Notes: generated from the sequence alone by a model not told the origin. 64,000 nucleotides of DNA from Ulvibacterium sp965228935 (GCF_965228935.1 NZ_OZ245846.1:3968001-4032000); one strand, 5' to 3'. Numbered from the stretch's first letter, positions 35,263 to 44,933 are shown. Numbers and translations are program-made.

Positions 35263-36594
35263 TTAAAGGATTTTTGTTTTACCCGGGACGGCAATGGATG
35301 GACTTGGCCAGACCAAATCCCAATTGTATTGTTCCAATTTAGGGCCCAAGGATTCGTTGGAATTATATGCTTGCTCCCAGGAAATCTCCTTTCCGGTATA
35401 CCCGGCGTTTCGTGCCCAAATGGCCAAAAGACTGCTATGGGCCATACGCTTACCATCATTGATGGGTTTACCCTTTCGTATGGCCTCGAAAAGTTCGTTA
35501 TGCTGTGTCTGGTACATATTGTTCTCCTCCCCTTCAAAACGCCAGGCTTCGGGCCCATTAATTTGGTACTTTCTACCCGGTTGGATCATAGCGGTTCCCT
35601 TGGCTCCAAATATGTCTATGGTATTCCTTGTTGCCGTATCCGATTGCTGTCTGGTAAAATGGTATCCCTTTGCGCCGTTGGCATACTCAAACTCCACGGC
35701 AAAATGATCGTAGATATTGCCATAACGTTTATCCGTCCGAACTTGCCTACCTCCTGTTCCGATGGCCTTTAGCGGCATAACGTCGCCCATGGCCCAAGAC
35801 ATCAAATCTAGGCTGTGTACGGCTTGTTCCACGATAAAATCGCCGGATAACCAATTGTAATAGTACCAGTTACGCATGTTATAGGTCATTTCGGTCCACT
35901 CGGGTTGACGTTCCTTATACCAAAGTTCACCACCGAACCGGAAAGTGGTAACGGTTCCAATATCACCTATGGCCCCATTTAGAATTTGGTCAAAGGCAGC
36001 TCGGTTGCCAAAACCGAATCGATAGGTAAATCCCGAAACTATGGACAAGTTTTTCGCTTTCGCCTTTTCGGCCGCAGCAATCACTTCCCGTACACCTGGG
36101 GCATCCACGGCTACCGGTTTTTCACAAAAGGCATGTTTGCCCGCCGCAATGGCGGCCGTTAAATGTCCCGGCCTAAATGCCGGAGGTGTAGTAAGTAGTA
36201 CTACATCCACACCCGAGTCGATTACTTTTTGATAGGCATCAAAACCGATAAACTTGTTCTCTTTTTCCACTTTCATCTTGTCCCCCACTACCTTGAGCAG
36301 CTCGGTATAGGAAGTTTCCAGGCGATCTTCGAAAATATCGCCCATAGCATGGAGAACTACATTTTCATCGGCCTGTAAGGCCTGTGCTGCGGCCCCAGTG
36401 CCACGTCCGCCACAACCGATAAGCCCCACTTTTAAGGTTTTTTCCTTAAATGGTCCAATGGCCCCCAAAACGCTGGAAGGATAGGCCAACGAGCTTCCGA
36501 CCATGGCGAGCCCTGATGCTTTTAAAAAAGTTCTGCGGCTCGAAGCCGATTCTGTTTTTTTTGATGTACCGTTCATAACCTCATAGTCATCCAT
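35263..36594 (-). CDS. Gfo/Idh/MocA-family oxidoreductase with Tat signal
   Basis: A 443-residue protein. SSRRTFLKASGLAMVGSSLA near residues 18-37 is a twin-arginine signal. The Rossmann start is KVGLIGCGGRGTGAAAQAL, the family motif HAFCEKPVAVD follows, and the C-terminal domain carries the QAVHSLDLMSWAMGD stretch of the subgroup. It probably oxidises a sugar or glycoside in the periplasm with bound NAD(P). The ATG shares one base with the stop of the upstream DUF1080 gene (TAATG), so the two are translationally coupled. An ATG six codons further in is also possible. Confidence 0.92.
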   Translation of the reverse strand: MDDYEVMNGTSKKTESASSRRTFLKASGLAMVGSSLAYPSSVLGAIGPFKEKTLKVGLIGCGGRGTGAAAQALQADENVVLHAMGDIFEDRLETSYTELLKVVGDKMKVEKENKFIGFDAYQKVIDSGVDVVLLTTPPAFRPGHLTAAIAAGKHAFCEKPVAVDAPGVREVIAAAEKAKAKNLSIVSGFTYRFGFGNRAAFDQILNGAIGDIGTVTTFRFGGELWYKERQPEWTEMTYNMRNWYYYNWLSGDFIVEQAVHSLDLMSWAMGDVMPLKAIGTGGRQVRTDKRYGNIYDHFAVEFEYANGAKGYHFTRQQSDTATRNTIDIFGAKGTAMIQPGRKYQINGPEAWRFEGEENNMYQTQHNELFEAIRKGKPINDGKRMAHSSLLAIWARNAGYTGKEISWEQAYNSNESLGPKLEQYNWDLVWPSPSIAVPGKTKIL

Positions 36595-37280
36595 TATTCA
36601 CTTAATTTATTGATTGGTGTCAATTCTACCTTTCTAAATTCAACTTCTGAACCTTCGGCCTGAAGTGCAATCCTACCTCTATGTGCAGTGGCATCATAGC
36701 CATAATTGACCAAATCCCCATTGACCCAAACCTTTATCTTGTTTTCCAAACATTCAATCCGCATTGAATTCCATTCCCCTACAGGATTTTCGGAGCCATC
36801 GGTAAGGTTTAGTATTCGTCTCTTTTTTCCTTCCGTTATGCCCCATTCCTCTTTGGGGCCGCGGCGTTCCAGCATATTCTCTACTTTTATGTCTTCCACG
36901 ATACACCAGAAATCACCGGCGTTCTCATGCATCATTTGCACTTCTATGGATTTTGGGAACATTTTATACAAGGCCCTTGGTGTCGATGCAAAAACCAACA
37001 CCCCACAATTCCCAGGTTCTCCTGCGAATCTGTACGCTACCTCCAAACGAAAGTTCTCATACTCGGTATCGGTTATCAGATGACCGCCCGGGGTGCCAAG
37101 ACTTACCAACAAACCATTGCGGATAATAAATGGATTTCTAGCGTCCGGGATGCTATCCATGGCCGGAATATCAATATGCCAACCCTCCAAATCCTTTCCG
37201 TTAAAAAGGGATATTGATTTTTGTGAGTTAACATATGGTACGCTCGACAAAATCCAGCAAATGATAAGAAGGTTTTTCAT
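36594..37280 (-). CDS. DUF1080 (3-keto-disaccharide hydrolase family) protein, exported
   Basis: A 228-residue protein with a signal peptide (1-19, PYVNS-QKS). The PF06439 domain shows SLFNGKDLEGWHIDIPAMDS, GHLITDTEYENFRLEVAYRF and AEGSEVEFRKVELTPI. It is the first gene of the operon with the Gfo oxidoreductase and a second DUF1080 protein, and its stop overlaps the Gfo start by one base. Confidence 0.9.
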   Translation of the reverse strand: MKNLLIICWILSSVPYVNSQKSISLFNGKDLEGWHIDIPAMDSIPDARNPFIIRNGLLVSLGTPGGHLITDTEYENFRLEVAYRFAGEPGNCGVLVFASTPRALYKMFPKSIEVQMMHENAGDFWCIVEDIKVENMLERRGPKEEWGITEGKKRRILNLTDGSENPVGEWNSMRIECLENKIKVWVNGDLVNYGYDATAHRGRIALQAEGSEVEFRKVELTPINKLSE

Positions 37281-37441
37281 TCCATTGGATTCAAAATGAT
37301 TTCCCTTTGAAGATATTACTTTCTGGAAAATTTATTTCAATTTGCATGCGATTTTCTTTGTAAACTGAGTTATACTGAAGTGACGAAGTCCAAAAAAACA
37401 GCTTGTATTCTCCAAAATAAGAACTATTTTTAATTGGCCGC

Positions 37442-39634
37442 ATGAAAAACCAAAACCGACAGCTAAAAAAATTCGGGACCTTTGGAGGGGTTTTTACCCC
37501 TACCCTGCTCACTATTTTAGGAGTGATCATGTACCTAAGAATGGGATGGGTAGTCGGGAATGCTGGGCTGTTGGGGGCATGGTTGATAATCTTGGTATCC
37601 TTCACCATTACATTGACTACCGCCTTGTCCATGTCGGCCATTACTACGAATATACGCATTGGAGCGGGCGGGGCCTATGCCATTATCTCACAGGCCCTGG
37701 GATTGGAAGTTGGCGGTAGCCTGGGCATTCCAAGGTATATTTCCCAAGGATTGGCGGTAACCATGTATATTTTTGGATTTCGGGAAGGCTGGCTCGGCAT
37801 TTTCCCCGGACACAGTGCCTTTTTGGTCGATATTATTGTTTTTGTGGTCTTGCTCGCTATCGCATATATCAGTGCCGATCTGGCCATAAAGACCCAGTTT
37901 TTTATCATGTTGGTGATTGTTCTGTCGTTAATCTCCGTAGTTATAGCCGCCTACTATGGCTCCATGTATCTTCCAACGGAAGACGCCATCCGTTGGGGAA
38001 CTTTTAGGGGTTCCCCGGAAAACGGATTTTCGGGGAGTGATTTTTGGATTGTATTCGCCGTTTTCTTTCCGGCGTCTACCGGAATTATGGCCGGGGCCAA
38101 TATGTCCGGCGAACTAAAAAACCCGAAAAGAAGCATTCCCTTAGGTACTCTATGGGCCATAGGAGTCAGTTTTGTCATCTATATGGGTCTTGCTTTTTGG
38201 TTGGCTAGATCGGCATCTGAGGAGGAACTTATTTCCAATTACAATATTATTATAGAGAAGGCCTATGTGGGGCCTCTGGTCATTGCGGGAATATTGGGGG
38301 CTACCTTTTCGTCCGCTTTGGCTTCCATTGTCGGTTCGTCCCGAATTCTATTCGCCATGGGCGAGCACCGTGTATTGCCCTATGCCAAATTTTTAGCGGG
38401 CCAAAGTGCTAATGGCCAACCGAGAAATGCCATGATCGTAACGGGTATTATGATTTTTGTCACTATGCTATTGCGCGACTTGAATGCGGTGGCACCCCTT
38501 GTTACCCTATTTTTCTTAATTACCTACGCCATGATCAATATTGTGGTCATAATAGAACAGAATCTAGGACTGATAAGTTATCGCCCGGTTTTTAAAATCC
38601 ATAAATGGGTTCCATGGTTGGGATTACTATCCTCGGTATTGGCCATGTTCATTATTAACCCTACGATAAGCCTTGTATCCATCAGTATTGTCTTTGTAGT
38701 CTATTGGTTCTTGTCCCGACAGAATCTGGAAACTCCCTTTGAGGATATGCGTTCCGGTCTTTTCGTCTCGTTTGCGGAATGGGCGGCCAAACATACTTGG
38801 GGGATGAAAAGTATGCAACAACGTGCTTGGAAGCCCAATCTGATGGTTCCCATACGCGATATTAAGGGAGCCAAAGGCAATTTTCAGTTCTTACGGAATA
38901 TTGCGCGGCCCAAGGGATCCATTAAACTTTTGGGCATCGCACCCTTCTCCGAAGACAATCATTTTACGGATGAAATCTCCCAACTGTCCGAAGCTTTTTA
39001 CAAGAAGGGAGTGTTTTCCTCCTGGACCGTTATCCATACCAATGATTTTGCACAAGGCGTAAACTATGGAAACCAAGCACTACGAGGCGCTTTTTTTAGG
39101 CCCAATATTGTTTTTCTGAACTTGCAGCAACATGACAACTACGAAACCGAGTTGCGGCCTGTAATCAAGGAATGTATTCGCCTGGAAGTAGGGGTGCTGC
39201 TCTATCAGGCACATCCTACGGCACTGCTGGGTCAACGGAATACCATCAACGTATGGGTCAGTGACCGCGAGGGGAATTGGAACCTGGGCTGGGATATCGG
39301 GAATTTGGATCTTTCCACACTCATAGCGTATAAGTTGAAAAGGAATTGGGAAGCCCAAATCCGTTTGATAACCGTAGTCAAGGACGAAAAGGAATACAAA
39401 AATGCCAAGGAGTTTTTGAATTCCCTCATCAATCTGGCCCGATTACCCGAAACCCTGACCGAAATCCATGTCGGAAAGTTCAAGGATGTCGTTGGGAAGG
39501 CATCCGACGCCGATCTCAATATATTCGGTATGCATGCCGACCTTCCTTTCGAATTCGTAAAGGAAATGACCCAAAAAACCGAAAGTTCTTGTTTATTTGT
39601 AAAAGACTCAGGACACGAGAGTATCTTGGCCTAG
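37442..39634 (+). CDS. SLC12-type cation-chloride cotransporter homolog
   Basis: A 730-residue inner-membrane transporter of the amino acid-polyamine-cation superfamily. About twelve helices lie in residues 15-425, starting with FGGVFTPTLLTILGVIMYLR and GAGGAYAIISQALGLEVGGS, as in the Na-K-Cl cotransporter family. A cytoplasmic C-terminal part of about 290 residues (from MRSGLFVSFAEWAAKHTW) also fits bacterial SLC12 proteins. It would move ions, or possibly amino acids, in an osmotic or pH role. A TTG at 37403 and TATTTTTA at 37425, 19 bases apart, are a possible promoter that would leave almost no leader. It is convergent with the EF-G paralog gene. Confidence 0.88.
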   Translation: MKNQNRQLKKFGTFGGVFTPTLLTILGVIMYLRMGWVVGNAGLLGAWLIILVSFTITLTTALSMSAITTNIRIGAGGAYAIISQALGLEVGGSLGIPRYISQGLAVTMYIFGFREGWLGIFPGHSAFLVDIIVFVVLLAIAYISADLAIKTQFFIMLVIVLSLISVVIAAYYGSMYLPTEDAIRWGTFRGSPENGFSGSDFWIVFAVFFPASTGIMAGANMSGELKNPKRSIPLGTLWAIGVSFVIYMGLAFWLARSASEEELISNYNIIIEKAYVGPLVIAGILGATFSSALASIVGSSRILFAMGEHRVLPYAKFLAGQSANGQPRNAMIVTGIMIFVTMLLRDLNAVAPLVTLFFLITYAMINIVVIIEQNLGLISYRPVFKIHKWVPWLGLLSSVLAMFIINPTISLVSISIVFVVYWFLSRQNLETPFEDMRSGLFVSFAEWAAKHTWGMKSMQQRAWKPNLMVPIRDIKGAKGNFQFLRNIARPKGSIKLLGIAPFSEDNHFTDEISQLSEAFYKKGVFSSWTVIHTNDFAQGVNYGNQALRGAFFRPNIVFLNLQQHDNYETELRPVIKECIRLEVGVLLYQAHPTALLGQRNTINVWVSDREGNWNLGWDIGNLDLSTLIAYKLKRNWEAQIRLITVVKDEKEYKNAKEFLNSLINLARLPETLTEIHVGKFKDVVGKASDADLNIFGMHADLPFEFVKEMTQKTESSCLFVKDSGHESILA

Positions 39635-39652
39635 GATCATTTCCCCTTTCCC

Positions 39653-41755
39653 TTATGAATTCACCAATTGATTCTGCACATTGGTCGGAACGGATTGAAA
39701 CGACGAAAATGCCGAAGTAAACGTGGCCTTGCCCTGGGTCAAGGAACGCAAACTCGTGGAATATCCATAGAGTTCGGCTTCCGGTGCATGACATTTTAGA
39801 ATCTGATAACGATCCTCGCTGTCTATGCCCAATATAACGGCCCTTCGGGACTGTAAGTCGGTCATAACATTGCCCACCATATCCTCGGGAACCTTAATGG
39901 TCAACTCGCGAATAGGTTCCAGTAATTTGGGCTTGGCATTCAAAAAGGCTTCTTTAAAGGCATGGGCCCCGGCAATTTTGAAAGAAATGTCATTGGAGTC
40001 TACCGAATGCATCTTACCATCGTAAACCATAACACGGATATCCGTTACATAACTTCCTGTAAGAGGCCCGGATTCCATGGTCTCCTGTATCCCCTTTTTT
40101 ATGGAGGGAAGATACCTTAGGTCTATTACCCCTCCCACGATACAATTGTAAAAGACCAGCTTGCCGCCCCAGGGAAGCTCTTCCTCTTCCTTGCCCCGAA
40201 TATTGAAGCCTTGCGGCTCTGGCATACCTTCGGCCCATGGTTCTATTTTTAAATGTACCTGGGCAAACTGTCCGGCTCCCCCAGATTGTTTTTTATGCCG
40301 ATAATTGGCCGTAGCCGCCCGCTGAATGGTTTCCCTATAGGCTATTCTTGGCTTTTCAAAATGGGCCTCCACATCGTAAATATTCTTTAAGGTCCAATCA
40401 ATGGTAGCCAAATGTAATTCGCCCTGGCAACCTAATATTTGTTGCTTTAACTCCCGGGAGTACGAAATTATCGCGGTTGGATCTTGGCTATTGATTTTCC
40501 GTAAGGCATCCGTGAGTTTCTCCTCCTCGTTTCTTTTTACAGCGGAAACCGCTTTGCGTGTTCGGGACTCGGGATAGGCAATGGGCCGGATAGTGATGGG
40601 GCTTCCTACCTCGTGCAACGTATCGTTGGTCTCGGTATACTTCAGGCGCAGGGTGGCCCCGATATCCCCTACTGCCAACCGGGAAACGGGCTCCCGCTTT
40701 TTGCCATCCATGATAAAGAGTTGGTGCAAAACCTCTGTTTCCCCATTTCTGGCATTCACCAATTTTTCGTTAACGCTAATATTGCCCGATTTCACCTTGA
40801 AAAACGTGATTTGTCCCAAGTTAGGCTGATAGACGGTCTTGAATACGAACAACGAAGTCGGGGCTTCATTGGTCCGTTCCACGGCTTGACCTTCCAAAGT
40901 TTGTTCGGGCTTCAGGTCGGCCGCTGCCGGGGCCACGTTATCTATAAAGCCCATAAGGCGCCCACTTCCCATATCTTCCAATGCCGAAACACAGAAAACA
41001 GGAAACAACTCATGGTTCAACATACCGGCTTTGATGCCTTGCCGCATTTCATCTTCGTTCAACGTACCCTTTTCAAAGAACAGTTCCATCAACTCTTCGT
41101 CATTCTCGGCCGCCTTCTCCACCAGTTCATTGTGCAATTGATCGGCCAACTCCTTTTGGTCTTCGGGAATAGGATGTTTTTCCGGCTTGCCGCCTCCCTC
41201 CGGAAATTTGTAAAGCTTCATTTTGAGCACATCGATTATGCATTGTGCACCATCCATACGTATGGGGTATTGAATCTTTACGGCATTATTGCCCACCAAT
41301 TCGACAACACTCTTAAAACTATCCTCAAAATCGATGCCGGCATGATCTATTTGGTTTATAACAAAGACCGTAGGTTTGTGATAGTCCGAGATATAATTCC
41401 AAATAATCTCCGTTCCAATTTCCACACCATACTGGCCATTCAATACGGTAACAATGGTATCCGCCACACGGATTGAAGAAATAATCTCACCTATAAAATC
41501 GTCCAATCCAGGGGTATCTATGATGTTTATCTTGTAGTTACGCCATTCCGTATGCAAAGGCGTGGCAAAGACCGAAGTTCCTCTTTCGTGTTCTATTTCA
41601 TGGTGGTCGGATACCGTATTTCGATTTTCAACGGTACCTCGACGGTTGATTAGTCCGGCTTCGAAAAGCATGGTCTCCGCCAAGGTAGTCTTTCCACTTT
41701 GGTGGGCCCCCACCAGTACTATGTTCTTAATGTGTTTGTCGTCGTATACCTTCAT
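39653..41755 (-). CDS. EF-G paralog (EF-G2-like) with altered switch II
   Basis: A 700-residue translational-GTPase-type protein with the EF-G domain order. The P-loop is VGAHQSGKTTLAETM, the G4 motif NQID instead of NKxD, and switch II reads DTPGLDDF instead of DTPGHVDF, so the catalytic His of EF-G is Leu. Domains II to V are intact (the domain IV loop and the closing AELYGYSTSLRSLTQGKATF are typical). Bacteroidota carry a second EF-G of this kind; the one of Bacteroides thetaiotaomicron is reported to work without GTP hydrolysis, and the missing His here fits that. It is a single gene. Confidence 0.9.
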   Translation of the reverse strand: MKVYDDKHIKNIVLVGAHQSGKTTLAETMLFEAGLINRRGTVENRNTVSDHHEIEHERGTSVFATPLHTEWRNYKINIIDTPGLDDFIGEIISSIRVADTIVTVLNGQYGVEIGTEIIWNYISDYHKPTVFVINQIDHAGIDFEDSFKSVVELVGNNAVKIQYPIRMDGAQCIIDVLKMKLYKFPEGGGKPEKHPIPEDQKELADQLHNELVEKAAENDEELMELFFEKGTLNEDEMRQGIKAGMLNHELFPVFCVSALEDMGSGRLMGFIDNVAPAAADLKPEQTLEGQAVERTNEAPTSLFVFKTVYQPNLGQITFFKVKSGNISVNEKLVNARNGETEVLHQLFIMDGKKREPVSRLAVGDIGATLRLKYTETNDTLHEVGSPITIRPIAYPESRTRKAVSAVKRNEEEKLTDALRKINSQDPTAIISYSRELKQQILGCQGELHLATIDWTLKNIYDVEAHFEKPRIAYRETIQRAATANYRHKKQSGGAGQFAQVHLKIEPWAEGMPEPQGFNIRGKEEEELPWGGKLVFYNCIVGGVIDLRYLPSIKKGIQETMESGPLTGSYVTDIRVMVYDGKMHSVDSNDISFKIAGAHAFKEAFLNAKPKLLEPIRELTIKVPEDMVGNVMTDLQSRRAVILGIDSEDRYQILKCHAPEAELYGYSTSLRSLTQGKATFTSAFSSFQSVPTNVQNQLVNS

Positions 41756-41881
41756 ATTGGATGGTTTATGGGTTTAATTTATAAAACTAAAAATGTATGG
41801 ATATGGAAAACATGACTTTTGTTAGTTTTCTAGTCGAGGCCGCGTTAGGGTTTAAAAACCGGAGTTTGGCCAATTGCTCAT

Positions 41882-42541
41882 TTACAATGCTCCGGAAACG
41901 CCTACCAATATCCACATGGGCTTATCCTTTTCTTTCTTCCAATCCCCAAAATCATGGACTTCCCTTACTATGGAAAACCCTGCTTCTTCCAGCTCCTTTT
42001 TTACATAGTTTGGGGATAAGGTATGTGCATTGGTCTGTTCTTTACGACTTTTGCCCCTTTTGTGCGTTTTTAACTTCTCAAGGATAAGGATACGGCCTCT
42101 AGGCTTTAATGCCTTTTTTACATGGAAAAGCACTTCGGTGTAGTTTTCCATTTCATGATACGTATCCATGATGATGACGGCATCCAGTTTATTTTCAGGT
42201 AATTTGGGATTATCCTCTTCTCCTTGGATGACGGCTACGTTCTTGACCTTCTCCTGTTTCAGGTGTTCCTTTAGATTCTCCAACCTATAGCTTAGGATAT
42301 CCACAGCATAGACTCTACCTGTTTCCCCCACTTGCCTTGAAAGATGAAAGGTGAGGTATCCTTCATGACAGCCCACGTCAGCAACTTGATGGCCTTCGTT
42401 GACCCCTGCCAATTCAAAAATAGTTTGGACATCCATCCATTGGTCACGTTTATCCCAGTCTTCACGGATATATTGTGCAAATGACTGTCCTAAACATAAG
42501 GTAAACAGCAGGATGCATAATAAGGAACGTGGTTGTGACAT
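41882..42541 (-). CDS. Class I SAM methyltransferase with signal peptide
   Basis: A 219-residue protein. Residues 1-23 form a clear signal peptide (SLLCILLFTLCLGQSFAQ). The rest is a Rossmann-type methyltransferase: motif I VADVGCHEGYLTFHLS, motif II with the acidic residue in VYAVDI, and DAVIIMDTYHEM, LKPRGRILILE for motifs III-IV. Export is odd for an enzyme using S-adenosylmethionine, a cytoplasmic cofactor. I chose ATG 42541 because the reading frame upstream lacks any conserved feature and this start begins the signal peptide. It is transcribed away from the cytochrome c gene. Substrate unknown. Confidence 0.85.
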   Translation of the reverse strand: MSQPRSLLCILLFTLCLGQSFAQYIREDWDKRDQWMDVQTIFELAGVNEGHQVADVGCHEGYLTFHLSRQVGETGRVYAVDILSYRLENLKEHLKQEKVKNVAVIQGEEDNPKLPENKLDAVIIMDTYHEMENYTEVLFHVKKALKPRGRILILEKLKTHKRGKSRKEQTNAHTLSPNYVKKELEEAGFSIVREVHDFGDWKKEKDKPMWILVGVSGAL

Positions 42542-42691
42542 ACCTCTAATATACCAAATACAGTGCAAAAAGTCGTCTAAAATTCTCTTAATTCCCACCA
42601 TTTATCGATTAAATAGGCAATATAGGAGTACACAGCCTACGGTGGCGGGTAATTTTCGTAGTTTTATTTGTTTCGTAAAACACTTCGAACC

Positions 42692-44179
42692 TTGAAAAAA
42701 CCGATTGTTTTGAAGAGTACCCACATCACAGTGTCATTGTTTTTTGTGTGTGTCCTCTGCTCATGCTCCAATGACAATATTGAACCCTTTGAACCAAATC
42801 CCGAACCTGATAACACGGAAAATCCTGCCCCAAATCCCAATCCGCCACCTGAGCCGGTAATCGAGGTTAATGCGATTCCTGCCCAAACCCAGAGGGATGG
42901 GGATGCCAACACCGGGTATGAGTACCTTACCTCCGGTGATTATGTTAGTTCTGGAATTCCATATGATGCCTTTCTTACAGGTTTTGGGGGAGATAATGCG
43001 AACCTTTTGGGAAGAACCGGCGATAATGCTGTTATTCCATATGATTTTACGGCAGTAACCGCTCCAAACGGCGTCCGCGTTGTGGGGCCCAACTGTATGC
43101 AATGCCATGCCGGAAGAATCAACAATGAGTTCATTGTTGGTCTCGGAAGTCACGATACCGATTTTACGGTAGACCGAAGTGACGATATTACCCTTTTGAA
43201 TTCTGCCATTTCATTTTTGTACGGAGGACAGACAAGCGATGAATGGGCTGCATACGACCAGTTTAGAAAAGGTATTGTTGCCATTGGGCCAAAAACTATT
43301 ACTGAGACACGAGGCGTTAATCCGGCCGACAAGATTACCCAGGTATTGGTTGCCCATAGGGACAAAAATACCTTGGAATGGTCCGACGAGCCTTATGTGG
43401 AAATCGATAATGAGGTAATTCCCACGGATGTTCCCGCTTGGTGGCTGCTCAAAAAAAAGAATGCCATGTTCTACCATGGTATTGGACGCGGGGATTTTTG
43501 TAAATCCTTTATCGGTTCAAGCTTACTGACACTGACGGATAGGGCCAAAGCCGAGGAAGTGGACGAAATGATGGCGGATGTATTGGCCTATATCTATACC
43601 CTGGAACCGCCAGAATATCCTTTTACCATAGATTCCAGCTTAGCCGAAGAGGGAAAAGTCATATTTGAAAGTACGTGTTCAAGTTGTCATGGAAATTATG
43701 GGAGCAACCCCTCCTACCCCAATTATATGGTTTCCTTGAATTCCGTAGGGACAGATCCGGAACTTTCCAATCATTATAGCTTATCTTCCCCAACAAATGA
43801 CTATTTTATGGACTGGTTTAATACCGGATGGTTCGGGACAAGCCCCAACCCTCTGGAAATTGTTTCCGAAGGAGGGTATATTGCACCGCCATTGGATGGG
43901 ATTTGGGCTACGGCGCCGTATTTCCATAATGCATCGGTACCTACTTTGGCAGATGTTTTGAATAGTACGGATAGGCCAAAATATTGGAGCAGGTCATATG
44001 ATAATACCGATTACGATCAGTCAAAGGTCGGATGGAACTATACGACCGAAAGCTCCAAGGTAGACAAAAACACCTATGATACTACCTTGAAGGGATATGG
44101 CAATCAAGGGCATATCTTTGGGGATGAACTCACGGATTCCGAAAGAACGGCACTATTGGAATATTTAAAAACATTATAA
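42692..44179 (+). CDS. Dihaem cytochrome c lipoprotein
   Basis: A protein of about 495 residues with two haem c sites, CMQCH (Cys135 to His139) and CSSCH (Cys329 to His333), counted from the TTG at 42692. No ATG precedes the signal, so a TTG start is needed; 42692 gives MKKPIVLKST, a normal lipoprotein signal with LCSC before SND, while TTG 42668 is eight codons longer. A Pro- and acid-rich linker follows the lipid anchor. The size and spacing fit dihaem cytochromes of the periplasm, including dihaem oxidoreductases. It is followed after 8 bases by a glutaredoxin-like gene. It could take electrons from a periplasmic dehydrogenase. Confidence 0.87.
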   Translation: MKKPIVLKSTHITVSLFFVCVLCSCSNDNIEPFEPNPEPDNTENPAPNPNPPPEPVIEVNAIPAQTQRDGDANTGYEYLTSGDYVSSGIPYDAFLTGFGGDNANLLGRTGDNAVIPYDFTAVTAPNGVRVVGPNCMQCHAGRINNEFIVGLGSHDTDFTVDRSDDITLLNSAISFLYGGQTSDEWAAYDQFRKGIVAIGPKTITETRGVNPADKITQVLVAHRDKNTLEWSDEPYVEIDNEVIPTDVPAWWLLKKKNAMFYHGIGRGDFCKSFIGSSLLTLTDRAKAEEVDEMMADVLAYIYTLEPPEYPFTIDSSLAEEGKVIFESTCSSCHGNYGSNPSYPNYMVSLNSVGTDPELSNHYSLSSPTNDYFMDWFNTGWFGTSPNPLEIVSEGGYIAPPLDGIWATAPYFHNASVPTLADVLNSTDRPKYWSRSYDNTDYDQSKVGWNYTTESSKVDKNTYDTTLKGYGNQGHIFGDELTDSERTALLEYLKTL

Positions 44180-44187
44180 AGGCCAAA

Positions 44188-44796
44188 ATGAAAAGATTAC
44201 CGTATTTCCTAGTTTGTTTATTTGTGCTTTTTCAAGTTTATGCACAGGAACGACCGATTGAAATTGTAGTAGAGGAAATACCAAATCGCCTTGCTTTTTA
44301 TGCGGTCAACGAAAACGATCAGGCTTTTGATGTTAAGCTTACGATTACTGGAACCAATTTCCGACAAAGTAGGGCCACTCCCAGATTTACAAGGGTACCT
44401 GGGCTATCCAAGGTACATATGAAGACCATTATCCTTATGCGCGGCAAAAAACCTTCCTACACCTATGACTTGGAGGTAAACGATAGTCTTTCCAAAAGGG
44501 CCTTGCGAAAGCCTGCCGAAAAAATAAAGATCAGACCCAAGAAACAGATAGTCGTATACGTTCCCAAAAGCTGTCATAGTTGCGATAGCCTAATCAATCC
44601 ATTGAACGAGGGGCCTTACAAATTCACTTTTCATAAGCTTGAGGAACAACCTGGGATTGCCGAACAATTAAATCGATCTCTTGGCAACAGTGTTGTCCTG
44701 GACTCCTTGGAAACCCCAATTGTTAACTTGGGAGGTAGACTCTACACGAAGATCGAAACTTACGACCAACTTATCGAGGCGTTGGAAAAGGAATAG
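44188..44796 (+). CDS. Exported protein with glutaredoxin-like domain
   Basis: A 202-residue protein with a signal peptide (1-19, QVYA-QER). Residues 20-115 look like a small beta domain. Residues about 120-202 resemble a glutaredoxin/thioredoxin fold with a CHSC active site (VVYVPKSCHSCDSLINPL), TPIVNLGGRLYT around the cis-Pro, and a final helix. It may keep the Cys of the cytochrome reduced for haem attachment or act as a separate periplasmic redox partner. The 8-base gap to the cytochrome c gene makes a common transcript likely. Confidence 0.8.
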   Translation: MKRLPYFLVCLFVLFQVYAQERPIEIVVEEIPNRLAFYAVNENDQAFDVKLTITGTNFRQSRATPRFTRVPGLSKVHMKTIILMRGKKPSYTYDLEVNDSLSKRALRKPAEKIKIRPKKQIVVYVPKSCHSCDSLINPLNEGPYKFTFHKLEEQPGIAEQLNRSLGNSVVLDSLETPIVNLGGRLYTKIETYDQLIEALEKE

Positions 44797-44908
44797 CACT
44801 CAACGTTGGTTTCCGCAGTATTATTGATCGTATATCTTTTCCCATCCGATCCTCAGATTTTTTCCTGAATCACTGTTCTCTCTTTTTCTTACTGGATAAG
44901 ATTTTTAG

Positions 44909-44933
44909 TAAATATTTGATAATCAAATATTTA
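44909..44933. promoter_or_regulatory. Perfect 25-base palindrome, operator candidate
   Basis: TAAATATTTGAT, a single A, then ATCAAATATTTA: 12-base arms with one central base. It lies in AT-rich, gene-free DNA, 113 bases after the glutaredoxin-like gene and 135 bases before the small-gene cluster. There is no GC stem and no T run, so a terminator is unlikely; a binding site for a dimeric regulator is more plausible. Nothing else stands out in the gap 44797-45067. Confidence 0.45.

Noticed and set aside
40613..41476. 287-codon plus-strand frame inside the EF-G paralog gene
   Set aside because: It is antisense to a complete, well-conserved gene, and its product has low-complexity, frame-shadow composition.
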